Shown here piece by piece: positions 25,586 through 33,748 of a stretch of 64,000 nucleotides of DNA. A program made the position numbers and the translations under genes. The stretch lies in contig NZ_JBHMFS010000007.1 of NCBI RefSeq assembly GCF_051433165.1, positions 1 to 64,000 of the forward strand. Direction: 5' to 3'. Position 1 is the stretch's first letter, and every line of letters starts with the position of its first letter. The DNA is from Falsiroseomonas sp051433165. GTDB lineage: Bacteria > Pseudomonadota > Alphaproteobacteria > Acetobacterales > Acetobacteraceae. The notes below the pieces were generated by a model that saw only the letters and a program-made list of their open reading frames with translations, was not told the origin of the DNA and ran no database searches.

Positions 25586-28500
25586 TCAGGCGGCCGGTTT
25601 GCCCCAGCCGCCGCCGCCCGGTGTTTCCAGCCCCAGCACATCGCCGGGGTTCAGGCTGGCGCGGTCGCAGCCGGCCATCTCTTCCCGCGAGCCATCGGCG
25701 CGTTCCACCCATTGCCGCCCCGGCGCACCGGACGCGCCGCCATGCAGACCATGCGGCGGGACGCGGCGGCGGGAGGAGACGATCACGGCCTCCATCGGCC
25801 GCAGGAAGCGGATGCGCCGGCGGCTGCCATCGCCACCCGCCCATTGCCCGGCGCCGCCCGAGCCGCGACGGATGGCGAATTCCTCCAGCCGCACGGGGTA
25901 GCGCAGTTCCAGCACTTCGGGGTCCGTCATGCGCGTGTTGGTCATATGCGTCTGCACGGCGGAGGTTCCGTCGAAGCCCGGGCCGGCGCCAGTGCCGCCG
26001 CAGACCGTCTCGTAGTATTGGTAAACCGCATCACCGAACAGCACGTTGTTCATGGTGGCCTGCGCCGAGGCGCAGGCATCGAGCGCGGCGAGCAGGGCGT
26101 TGCAGGTCATCTGGCTGACCTCCGTATTGCCGGCGACCACCGCCGCACCGGGCCGCGGCGAGAGGAAACTGCCCTCCGGCACGATGATCTCCAGCGGCAC
26201 CAGGCAGCCATCATTCAGCGGGATTTCCTCGCCCACCAGACTGCGGAAGCAGTACAGCACCACGGCGCGGCAGACCGCGGCGGGGGCGTTGAAATTGTCC
26301 GGCCGCTGCGGGCCGGTACCGGTGAAGTCGATGCTGGCGCTGCGGCTGGCGCGGTCGACGCGGACGGCGACCTTCAGGGGCGTGCCGTCATCGATGGTGG
26401 TCTCGAATTCGCCATCGGCCAGGCGGTCGAGCACGCGGCGGACCGCTTCCTCCGCGTTGTTCATCACGTGGCGCATATAAGCGCGCACCGTTTCCAGCCC
26501 GAAATCGGCCACGGCGCGGCGCAGTTCCTGCACCCCCTTTTCGTTGGCCGCGACCTGCGCGGTGATGTCGGCGACGTTCACATCCGGGCTGCGCGCCGGG
26601 TATTTTGCGGAAGCCAGCAATTGGCGAAATTCCGCCTCCCGCATCCGCCCCTCGGCCACCAGCAGGAAGTCGTCGATGACAACGCCTTCTTCCTCCAGCG
26701 TGGCGGAGCCAGGCGGCGTGGAGCCGGGGGTGAGGCCGCCGATATCGGCGTGATGGCCGCGGGAGCCGACGAAGAACAGAATCTCGCTTCCCGCTTCATC
26801 GAAGACCGGCGTGATGACGGTGACATCCGGCAGATGCGTGCCGCCGTTGAACGGGTTGTTCAACGCCACGACATCGCCCGGCCGCAGGGTTGCGGCGCGG
26901 GACCGGATGACGGTGCGGACGCTTTCGCCCATGGCGCCGAGATGCACCGGCACATGCGGCGCATTGGCCACAAGCCGCCCCGTCTCGTCGAAGATGGCGC
27001 AGGAGAAGTCGAGACGTTCCTTGATGTTCACGGAGAGGGAGGTGTTTTGCAGTACCGCGCCGGTCTGCTCGGCGATCGACATGAACAGGTTGTTGAACAG
27101 CTCCAGCATCACCGGATCGACGCGGCTGGCGTCGGCCACACGCGCGGCCTCACGCTGTTCGGTGCGGCGCAGGATCATGTGATTGCGCGCGGTGACTTCC
27201 GCGGTCCAGCCTGGCTCGATCACGGTGGTGGCGATGGCTTCGCGGATCAGCGCGGGGCCGGCGATGCGGTCCCCGGCACGCAGCGAATCGCGGTCCAGCA
27301 CCGGGGCCTGATGCGCCGCGCCGGCGGCGAAAACTGTCGCGCTGGTCAGTGGCTGGGGGGATTCGCCCATGGCACGCTCGGCCAGCGCCGCTTCCTCTAC
27401 CTGTTCGCCGGGGGAGGTCACTTCAACGACGCAGGCTTCCACCACCACCTGCCGTTCGGGCGTGGCAAAGCCGAAGCGCTGGCGATGCGCGTTGGTAAAG
27501 GCCTCCAGCACCTGGTCATGCGTGCCGAAGGGGACGGGCAGGAAACTGTCGGTGCCGGCATAGCGCAGATGCAGGCGGCGGGCGGCGCGTAAAGCAGCGG
27601 CGGCGGCACCCTGGCGCACCAGTTCCTCCCGCCCCGCCTGGTCCAGCGCATCCAGGCGCTGGGCCAGGTCGTCCATGGTATCGGCGCTCAACGGTGCCTC
27701 GACTGCCGCCTCGCGAATCGCGCTCTGGTCGGCGAGGCCCATGCCATAGGCGGACAGCACGCCGGCGAAGGGATGGATGAACACCGTCTCCATGCCGAGT
27801 TCATCCGCCACGAGGCAGGCATGCTGCCCACCTGCACCGCCAAAACATTGTAGCGCGTAGCGAGTGACGTCGTGGCCCTTCTGGATCGAGACCTGCTTGA
27901 TGGCGTTGGCCATGTTCGCAACGGCGACACGGAGAAAACCCTCCGCCACCGCATGCGGGTCCTGCGTCTGGCCGGTGGCAGCCTCGATCTCCGCGGCCAG
28001 CGCCGCGAACTTCTCGCGCACCACCGCGGCGTCCAGCTTCTGGTTGCCCTCCGGCCCGAAGATCGCCGGGAACTGGTCCGGCTGGATCTTGCCGACCATG
28101 ACATTCGCATCCGTCACGGTCAGCGGACCGCCGCGGCGGTAGCAGGCCGGGCCGGGCACCGCGCCCGCGCTTTCCGGGCCGACGCGAAAGCGAGCGCCAT
28201 CGAATTTCAGGATCGAGCCACCACCGGCGGCGACCGTGTTGATCGCCATCATCGGCGCGCGCATCCGCACGCCGGCCACCTGCGTCTCGAAGGCGCGCTC
28301 GAATTCACCGGCATAGAGCGCGACATCGGTGCTGGTGCCGCCCATGTCGAAGCCGATGATCTTCTCGAAGCCCGCCATGGAAGCGGTGCGTGCCGCGCCG
28401 ACGATGCCGCCGGCAGGGCCGGAGAGAATGGCATCCTTGCCCTGGAAGCTGCGCGCCTCCGCCAGCCCGCCGGAGGACTGCATGAAATACAGCTTCACGC

Positions 28501-29191
28501 CCGGCAGTTCCCCCGCCACCTGTTCCACATACCGGCGCAGGATCGGCGAGAGGTAGGCGTCCACCACCGTTGTATCCGTGCGCGGCACGATGCGCGGCAG
28601 CGGGCTCGCCTCATGGCTCAGGCTGATCTGGGTGAACCCCGCCTCCCGCGCCAATTCGCCGACGCGCAGTTCATGCGCCGGATAGGCCCAGGCATGCATG
28701 AAGGCGATGGCCGCCGCGCAGATGCCGGCGGCGTGCGCCTCGGCCAGCGCGGCGCGGGCAGCGGCCTCGTCCAGCGCCTCGATCTCGGTGCCGTCCACGG
28801 TCATGCGGCCGCCGATCTCGGCGACATGCTCCTGCAGCAATTCGGGCAGTTTCACATGCAGGTCGAACAGGCGCGGGCGGGCCTGGTTGCCGATGCGGGT
28901 CATATCGGCGAAGCCGCGATTGACCAGCAGCAGCACCCGCTCCCCCTTGCGCTCCAGCAGCGCGTTGGTGGCGACCGTGGTGCCCATCTTCACAGCCTCG
29001 ATCGTGCCGGGCGGGATCGGCGCGTCCACAGCGAGGCCGAGGCAGGCGCGGATGCCGGCCACCGCCGCATCCCGGTAGCGGCCCGGATTCTCCGACAGCA
29101 GCTTGCGGGTGGAAAGCTGCCCCGCGGGGTCGCGCGCCACGATATCGGTAAAGGTGCCGCCGCGATCGATCCAGAACTGCCAGCCGCTCAT
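25586..29191 (-). CDS. 5-oxoprolinase / hydantoinase, fused HyuA-HyuB
   Basis: A 1201-residue protein. Residues 1 to about 680 are the HyuA ATPase half (WIDRGGTFTDIVARDP start, and GFDMGGTSTDVALY). Residues about 690-1200 are the HyuB half (DPVMLELFNNLFMSIAEQTG through GGGGWGK). The full-length fusion is the form of ATP-dependent 5-oxoprolinase, which opens 5-oxoproline to glutamate. Related N-methylhydantoinases and acetone carboxylase subunits are usually split, so the fused state favours 5-oxoprolinase. GAAGGAG lies 7 bases before the ATG. The downstream asmA gene follows after 22 bases. Confidence 0.92.
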   Translation of the reverse strand: MSGWQFWIDRGGTFTDIVARDPAGQLSTRKLLSENPGRYRDAAVAGIRACLGLAVDAPIPPGTIEAVKMGTTVATNALLERKGERVLLLVNRGFADMTRIGNQARPRLFDLHVKLPELLQEHVAEIGGRMTVDGTEIEALDEAAARAALAEAHAAGICAAAIAFMHAWAYPAHELRVGELAREAGFTQISLSHEASPLPRIVPRTDTTVVDAYLSPILRRYVEQVAGELPGVKLYFMQSSGGLAEARSFQGKDAILSGPAGGIVGAARTASMAGFEKIIGFDMGGTSTDVALYAGEFERAFETQVAGVRMRAPMMAINTVAAGGGSILKFDGARFRVGPESAGAVPGPACYRRGGPLTVTDANVMVGKIQPDQFPAIFGPEGNQKLDAAVVREKFAALAAEIEAATGQTQDPHAVAEGFLRVAVANMANAIKQVSIQKGHDVTRYALQCFGGAGGQHACLVADELGMETVFIHPFAGVLSAYGMGLADQSAIREAAVEAPLSADTMDDLAQRLDALDQAGREELVRQGAAAAALRAARRLHLRYAGTDSFLPVPFGTHDQVLEAFTNAHRQRFGFATPERQVVVEACVVEVTSPGEQVEEAALAERAMGESPQPLTSATVFAAGAAHQAPVLDRDSLRAGDRIAGPALIREAIATTVIEPGWTAEVTARNHMILRRTEQREAARVADASRVDPVMLELFNNLFMSIAEQTGAVLQNTSLSVNIKERLDFSCAIFDETGRLVANAPHVPVHLGAMGESVRTVIRSRAATLRPGDVVALNNPFNGGTHLPDVTVITPVFDEAGSEILFFVGSRGHHADIGGLTPGSTPPGSATLEEEGVVIDDFLLVAEGRMREAEFRQLLASAKYPARSPDVNVADITAQVAANEKGVQELRRAVADFGLETVRAYMRHVMNNAEEAVRRVLDRLADGEFETTIDDGTPLKVAVRVDRASRSASIDFTGTGPQRPDNFNAPAAVCRAVVLYCFRSLVGEEIPLNDGCLVPLEIIVPEGSFLSPRPGAAVVAGNTEVSQMTCNALLAALDACASAQATMNNVLFGDAVYQYYETVCGGTGAGPGFDGTSAVQTHMTNTRMTDPEVLELRYPVRLEEFAIRRGSGGAGQWAGGDGSRRRIRFLRPMEAVIVSSRRRVPPHGLHGGASGAPGRQWVERADGSREEMAGCDRASLNPGDVLGLETPGGGGWGKPAA

Positions 29192-29344
29192 GCCACGCTC
29201 CTTCGCTCAACCGCTGATCACATCCCGGCAAGCGGCGCGCAAGGCCGCCTAATGCGATGCGGCATGATTAACTCCACCCGGCACGCACCCTGTAGCCCGG
29301 CGCCCGCCCATGCTAGGACAGCCGCGACCGGGGGTGAGGCACGC

Positions 29345-30115
29345 TTGAGCATTTGGGGCAAATTGCTGGGCGGGGTCGCCGGCTTCGTCACCGGCGGGCC
29401 GCTTGGCGCAGTGATGGGCGCGGCGCTCGGCCATGCGGCGGACCAGGGGCCGGGCGGGCGCGTGGCCCCCGGGGCGGCGGACCTCGCGGCCCTGCTGGGC
29501 AACAGAGAAACGCTATTCGCGATCTCCGTCATCGTACTCTCGGCCAAGCTGGCCAAGGCGGATGGGCCGGTGCAGCGGGCGGAAATCGACGCCTTCAAGG
29601 CGATGTTCCGCATCCCGCCGCAGAACATGCGCGAAGTGGCGCAGATGTTCGACGAGGCCCGCCGCGACACCGGCGGCTGGGAGCCTTTCGCCGAAAGGCT
29701 GGGCGAGGCCTTCGCCGACAACCGCGCGATGCTGGAGGATGTGCTGGCCGCGCTGTTCTACATCGCCCGCGCCGATGGCCCGATGACCAAGGGCGAGCTG
29801 CGGGTGTTGCAGGGCGTGCATCAGCGCTTCGGCCTGGATGCCACGGCCTGGGACCGCGCCAAGGGCGGCCAGGCCGGCCAGGGCGGCGCAGCGCAGCGCC
29901 GGGTGGAGGAAATCGATGCCTATGCCGTGCTCGGCCTGCCGGCCAGTGCGACGGATGAGGAAGTGCGGCTCGCCTGGCGCAAGCTGATGCGGGAAAACCA
30001 CCCGGACGGCCTGGCCGCCCGCGGCGTGCCTGCGGAATTCGTGGACCGCGCGACCCGCAAGGTGGCCGATATCAATGCGGCCTGGGATAGGATCAAGCGG
30101 CAGCGCGGGCTTTGA
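29345..30115 (+). CDS. TerB-DnaJ co-chaperone (DjlA-like)
   Basis: A 256-residue protein from a TTG start with GGTGAGG 5 bases upstream. It has a Gly-rich hydrophobic N-terminus (LLGGVAGFVTGGPLGAVMGA) that resembles the DjlA membrane/dimer segment. A TerB-like helical domain follows (ISVIVLSAKLAKADGPV...YIARADGP), and a C-terminal J domain (about 192-256) carries HPD in MRENHPDGL. J proteins stimulate DnaK ATPase. DjlA is the inner-membrane J protein of proteobacteria. The gene ends in a TTGA overlap with the amidase gene, suggesting both act at the envelope. Confidence 0.88.
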   Translation: MSIWGKLLGGVAGFVTGGPLGAVMGAALGHAADQGPGGRVAPGAADLAALLGNRETLFAISVIVLSAKLAKADGPVQRAEIDAFKAMFRIPPQNMREVAQMFDEARRDTGGWEPFAERLGEAFADNRAMLEDVLAALFYIARADGPMTKGELRVLQGVHQRFGLDATAWDRAKGGQAGQGGAAQRRVEEIDAYAVLGLPASATDEEVRLAWRKLMRENHPDGLAARGVPAEFVDRATRKVADINAAWDRIKRQRGL

Positions 30116-30777
30116 TCCGAATCCGCGACCTGCCCAGTCCGAACCACGACGCGCGCCCCGAGCCCGTGGACACGCTTGTGCTGCACTACACCGGGATGCG
30201 CAGCGGCGCCGAGGCCATCGCCCGGCTGCGCGACCCCATCGCCCGCGTCTCCAGCCATTATGTGGTGGAGGAAGACGGAACAGTGTTCCGGCTGGTGCCG
30301 GAGGATCGGCGCGCCTGGCATGCGGGGGTTTCCCACTGGCGCGGCCGGAACTTGTTGAACGGCCGCAGCATCGGCATCGAGATCGTCAATCCCGGCCACG
30401 AATTCGGCTACCGCCCCTTCCCTGCCCTGCAGATGGCCGCGGTCTGCGACCTGTGCCTGGACATCCTTGGCCGCCACGCCATCGCGCCGCGCGATGTGGT
30501 GGCGCATTCGGATATCGCGCCGGATCGGAAGGAAGATCCGGGCGAGTTGTTCGACTGGCAAGGCCTCGCCGCCAATGGCGTCGGCCTGTGGCCGGAGGGT
30601 GAGGCCGCGCCGGATGCGGAGGCGCTGACCCTGCTCGGGCGCATCGGCTACCGCACTGACCTGTCCCTGCCCGTCCTGCTGCGCGCCTTCCAACGCCGCT
30701 GGCGCCCAGCGCGCATTGATGGCTTGGCGGATGCGGAGACTCTGGCGCGGCTGGCCGCGGTCGCCGCTGCGCCGTAG
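30112..30777 (+). CDS. N-acetylmuramoyl-L-alanine amidase, AmpD/AmiD family
   Basis: A 221-residue Amidase_2 protein beginning from a TTG in a TTGA overlap with the djlA-like gene. Zinc ligands are His25 (VLHYTGM), a later His (WHAGVSHWRG region) and the HSDIAP motif with the Lys/Asp proton shuttle (DIAPDRKEDPG). It cleaves the amide between MurNAc and the stem peptide, either in murein recycling or wall turnover. There is no signal peptide, so a cytosolic AmpD-like recycling role is more likely than a secreted one. A short C-terminal helical segment resembles a peptidoglycan-binding domain. It converges on the ligase gene with 6 bases between. Confidence 0.9.
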   Translation: MIRIRDLPSPNHDARPEPVDTLVLHYTGMRSGAEAIARLRDPIARVSSHYVVEEDGTVFRLVPEDRRAWHAGVSHWRGRNLLNGRSIGIEIVNPGHEFGYRPFPALQMAAVCDLCLDILGRHAIAPRDVVAHSDIAPDRKEDPGELFDWQGLAANGVGLWPEGEAAPDAEALTLLGRIGYRTDLSLPVLLRAFQRRWRPARIDGLADAETLARLAAVAAAP

Positions 30778-30783
30778 CGCCGG

Positions 30784-32391
30784 CTACTCCGCCGCTTCCT
30801 CCCCCACGATCATCGCCTCCAGCGTCGCCAACTGGTCCGCCTCCACCGCCGGCTTGTCGGTCCGCAGCCGGGAGATACGGGGGAAGCGCAGCGCGACGCC
30901 GGATTTGTGCCGGCCGGACCGCTGGGCCGCGTCGAAGATCACCTCGATCACCAGCGCCTTCTCCACCTCCCGCACCGGGCCGAAGCGGCCGGTGGTGTTG
31001 TTGCGAATCCAGCGGTCGATCCAGAGCAGTTCCTGGTCGGTATAGCCGGAATAGGCCTTGCCCACCGGCACCAGCTCCTGCCCCCCGGCCCCATCCGGGC
31101 GCCACAGGCCGAAGGTGAAGTCGGAATAGAAGCTGCTGCGCTTGCCGTGGCCGCGCTGGGCGTACATCAGCACCGCATCCACCCCGAGCGGCGCGCGCTT
31201 CCACTTCCACCATTTCCCCTTCTGGCGCCCGGCGGCGTATTCACTGTCCGCGCGCTTCAGCATCAGCCCCTCGATCGCCGCGTCGCGGGCGCCGGCGCGG
31301 ATCGCCTCCAGCTCCGCCATGCTGGCGAAGGGGATCAGCTCGGACAGGTCCATGCGGGCGGGGCGGGTGCGGGCGAACCAGGCTTCCAGCCGGGCGCGGC
31401 GGGCATCGAAGGGCAGCGCGCGGAGGTCCTCGGCGCCGTCGAACAGCATGTCATACAGCCGCACGCCGACGGGATGCGACGCCTGCATCTTCGGGCTGAC
31501 CATCTTGCGATTCAGCCGCTGCTGGAGGTCGGCGAAGGGTGCGATCTCGCCTTCGCGCATCACCAGCAATTCGCCGTCCAGCACGGCGTGGAAATCCATC
31601 GCGGCGAGGATTTCAGGGAAGCCACCCGAAATCTCCTCCGCCCCGCGCGACCAGACCGCGCGGCCACCGGGGGTGGCGGAAAGCTGCACGCGGATGCCGT
31701 CCCACTTCCACTCGGCGCGATGCGTCCCAGGCCCGATGGAGGGGAAATCCGGCTCCTCCAGCGGGTGCGCCAGCATCAGCGGGCGGAACACCGGGCGATC
31801 CTCCGACGAGGGCCGCGGCCCCTGCCCGGTGAGCCAGGCGAACAGGTCGAGATAGGGCGGCGCCAGGCCGTGCCAGACCTCCTCCACCTCCGCCACATCC
31901 TGCCCCGCCCATTCGGCCAGCGCCGTCTTGGCCAAGCGCGCGGAGACACCGACGCGCAAGCCGCCGGTGACCAGCTTGATCAGCGCCAGCCGGCCATTCG
32001 CGTCCAGCGCATCCAGCCAGCCGGCCAGCAGATCCGGCAGCGCGGATTTCGGCGTGGAGTCCATCGCCTCCACCACCTCGGCCAGGCCAGGCGGCGGCGT
32101 GTTGACGCCGGGGCGCGGCGGCCAGATCAGCGCCACCGTCTCCGCCAGGTCACCGACATAATCGTAGGACAGGCCGAACAGCACCGGGTCCGTGCGCCCT
32201 GCCACCAATTCCCGCACCATGCCGGGCTTGGCGGCGCGAAACACCAAGTCACCGGTCAGCGCCGCGAGGCCGATGCCGCGATCGGGGTCCGGCTGCGTCG
32301 CGAACCACTGCCGCAGCAGGGCCAGCTTCGCCAGGCGGCCGGGCGTGAAGGCCAGGCGTTCCAGCAGATAAGCAAAAGCGGGCAGGCTCAC
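30784..32391 (-). CDS. ATP-dependent DNA ligase, cisplatin-type 'ligase-associated' clade
   Basis: A 535-residue ligase. The N-terminal helical DNA-binding domain (about 1-175) precedes the nucleotidyltransferase domain with nucleophile Lys229 in EWKWDGIR. Motif III is VLDGELL, motif IV EGLMLKR, and motif V KWWKWKR. The OB-fold domain closes the protein. It belongs to the bacterial ATP ligase group encoded with an exonuclease, an Lhr-type helicase and a phosphoesterase in a proposed DNA-damage response set. All four are in this window. The GTG start (MSLPAFAYLLERL) follows a structured spacer of 112 bases behind the exonuclease gene. It seals nicks using ATP and does not replace the NAD ligase LigA. 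Confidence 0.93.
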   Translation of the reverse strand: MSLPAFAYLLERLAFTPGRLAKLALLRQWFATQPDPDRGIGLAALTGDLVFRAAKPGMVRELVAGRTDPVLFGLSYDYVGDLAETVALIWPPRPGVNTPPPGLAEVVEAMDSTPKSALPDLLAGWLDALDANGRLALIKLVTGGLRVGVSARLAKTALAEWAGQDVAEVEEVWHGLAPPYLDLFAWLTGQGPRPSSEDRPVFRPLMLAHPLEEPDFPSIGPGTHRAEWKWDGIRVQLSATPGGRAVWSRGAEEISGGFPEILAAMDFHAVLDGELLVMREGEIAPFADLQQRLNRKMVSPKMQASHPVGVRLYDMLFDGAEDLRALPFDARRARLEAWFARTRPARMDLSELIPFASMAELEAIRAGARDAAIEGLMLKRADSEYAAGRQKGKWWKWKRAPLGVDAVLMYAQRGHGKRSSFYSDFTFGLWRPDGAGGQELVPVGKAYSGYTDQELLWIDRWIRNNTTGRFGPVREVEKALVIEVIFDAAQRSGRHKSGVALRFPRISRLRTDKPAVEADQLATLEAMIVGEEAAE

Positions 32392-32398
32392 TTTTCAC

Positions 32399-32486
32399 CC
32401 CTCAAGCGCCGGGCGGGCGCTCCGCGCCCTCGGCTCGCCGCATATGCGGTGGGCGCCGTTCGGCGCCTCGGCGGCCGAAGGCCGCC
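32399..32486. repeat. Array of four GC-rich hairpins between exonuclease and ligase genes
   Basis: The 17-base word CCCTCAAGCGCCGGGCG at 32399-32415 is also found at 47932-47948. After it come four inverted repeats in 72 bases: GGGCGC/GCGCCC at 32415-32429, CCGCATATGCGG at 32438-32449, GGCGCCG/CGGCGCC at 32452-32467 and GGCGGCC/GGCCGCC at 32470-32486. It fills most of the 112-base space between the exonuclease stop and ligase start. It may be a REP-like element, or an mRNA structure between the two cistrons. Confidence 0.75.
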
Positions 32487-32503
32487 GCAGCTTGTGCGAG
32501 TTG

Positions 32504-33562
32504 TCACGCCGGCTGCTCCGCCGCCTCGGCCGGCGCCGGGTCCTCATCCTCCTCGCCGCGGCCAAGCAGATGCAGCGCGCGGCCGCGCACGCCGCGCAGC
32601 GCCATGGCGTGCACCAGCGCATCGTTGCGACCATGGGTGACCCAGACCTCCGGCGCCTGCACCTCCTCGATCGTCGCCAGCAACTCGTCCCAATCGGCGT
32701 GGTCGGAGATGATCAGCGGCAGTTCGACGCCCCGCGCCTTGGCCCGCTGGCGCACCCGCATCCAGCCTGATGCCGCGCAGATCAGCGGCTCCGCCAGGCG
32801 GCGCACCCAGGCGGTGGCCTCGGCACTGGGCGGCGCCAGCACCACTTCGCCGGCCAGCAGCCCGCCGCCACCGCGTTTGGCCGGCGCAGGCACCGGCGCG
32901 AGCGGGCCGAGTTGCACGCCGAACTCCTCATACAATTCGCACAGCTTCAGCAGCGCGCCGTGCAGATAGATGGTGCGGCCCCAGCCGCCCTCCCGCAGCA
33001 GCGCGATCAGCCGTTGCGCCTTGCCCAGCGCATAGACGCCGACGAGATGCGCGCGGTCCGGGAACAGGCGCAGGCTTTCCAGCAGCCGCGCCACTTCGGC
33101 CGCCGCATCCGGGTGGCGGAATACCGGCAGGCCGAAGGTCGCCTCGGTGACGAAGACATCGCAGCGCACCGGCTCGAAGGGCGCGCAGGTCGGGTCGCGA
33201 CGACGCTTGTAGTCGCCGGAGACGACGATGCGGCTGCCCTGCCAATCCAGCACCACCTGGCAGGACCCCAGCACATGGCCAGCTGGGACCAGCCGGATAT
33301 CCACGCCGTTGTGCCGCACCACCTCCCCCGGCGCTGCCACCTGGCGCTGCCGCCCGGCGCGGCCTTCCCCCATCCGCGCCTGCATGATGGCCAGCGTCGC
33401 CGCACTTCCCAGCACATGGTCGTGATCCGGGCGGGCGTGGTCGGCATGGCCATGGGTGATGATCGCGCGCGGCACGCCCCGGCCGGGGTCGATGAAGAAA
33501 TCGCCGGGCACGCAGTACAGGCCCTGCGGGGTCACGCGCATCCAGCTTTCCGGGTGGGGCAT
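32504..33562 (-). CDS. Ligase-associated DNA exonuclease (metallo-beta-lactamase/beta-CASP fold)
   Basis: A 352-residue protein with the metallo-beta-lactamase motif HGHADH (residues 37-42), a later GHVLGS and SGDYKRRRDP, and a C-terminal SDHADWDEL. These belong to the 3'-end processing/exonuclease branch of the beta-CASP family. It is the exonuclease partner in the ligase-associated set (helicase, ligase, exonuclease, phosphoesterase) and is thought to trim DNA ends before ligation. The ligase gene follows downstream on the same strand. The helicase and phosphoesterase genes are 8 kb away on the other strand. The Glu/Ala-rich tail is poorly conserved. Confidence 0.92.
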   Translation of the reverse strand: MPHPESWMRVTPQGLYCVPGDFFIDPGRGVPRAIITHGHADHARPDHDHVLGSAATLAIMQARMGEGRAGRQRQVAAPGEVVRHNGVDIRLVPAGHVLGSCQVVLDWQGSRIVVSGDYKRRRDPTCAPFEPVRCDVFVTEATFGLPVFRHPDAAAEVARLLESLRLFPDRAHLVGVYALGKAQRLIALLREGGWGRTIYLHGALLKLCELYEEFGVQLGPLAPVPAPAKRGGGGLLAGEVVLAPPSAEATAWVRRLAEPLICAASGWMRVRQRAKARGVELPLIISDHADWDELLATIEEVQAPEVWVTHGRNDALVHAMALRGVRGRALHLLGRGEEDEDPAPAEAAEQPA

Positions 33563-33748
33563 TCCCGGGATTTCGGCACAGGGGCCTGGGAATCAAGGGT
33601 TTCGCGGCTCGCGCGCCCGATTGGCCCGCCTCCGCAACCCTTTCCATTGAAGGCAGGTCGCTGATAGCGTCGGGCTTTGCCGGATATTCGGGAAGCAACC
33701 CTTTCGATACCGCCGGACTGCCGGAGGGACCCGCTTGAGCGAGGCGCG
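33563..33748. promoter_or_regulatory. Divergent promoter region with 11-bp direct repeat
   Basis: These 186 bases separate the exonuclease and methyltransferase genes, which point away from each other, so promoters for both should lie here. The word GCAACCCTTTC occurs at 33634-33644 and again at 33695-33705, 61 bases apart, and AAGGGTTTC (inverse of the core) occurs at 33595-33603. They are candidate regulator sites. I see no convincing -35/-10 pair. Confidence 0.4.

Noticed and set aside
23747..27592. A 1281-codon open frame on the plus strand opposite asmA and the oxoprolinase gene
   Set aside because: It is a shadow of GC-rich codons in the real genes on the minus strand. Its product is low-complexity (Arg, Ser, Pro, Ala) with no domain.
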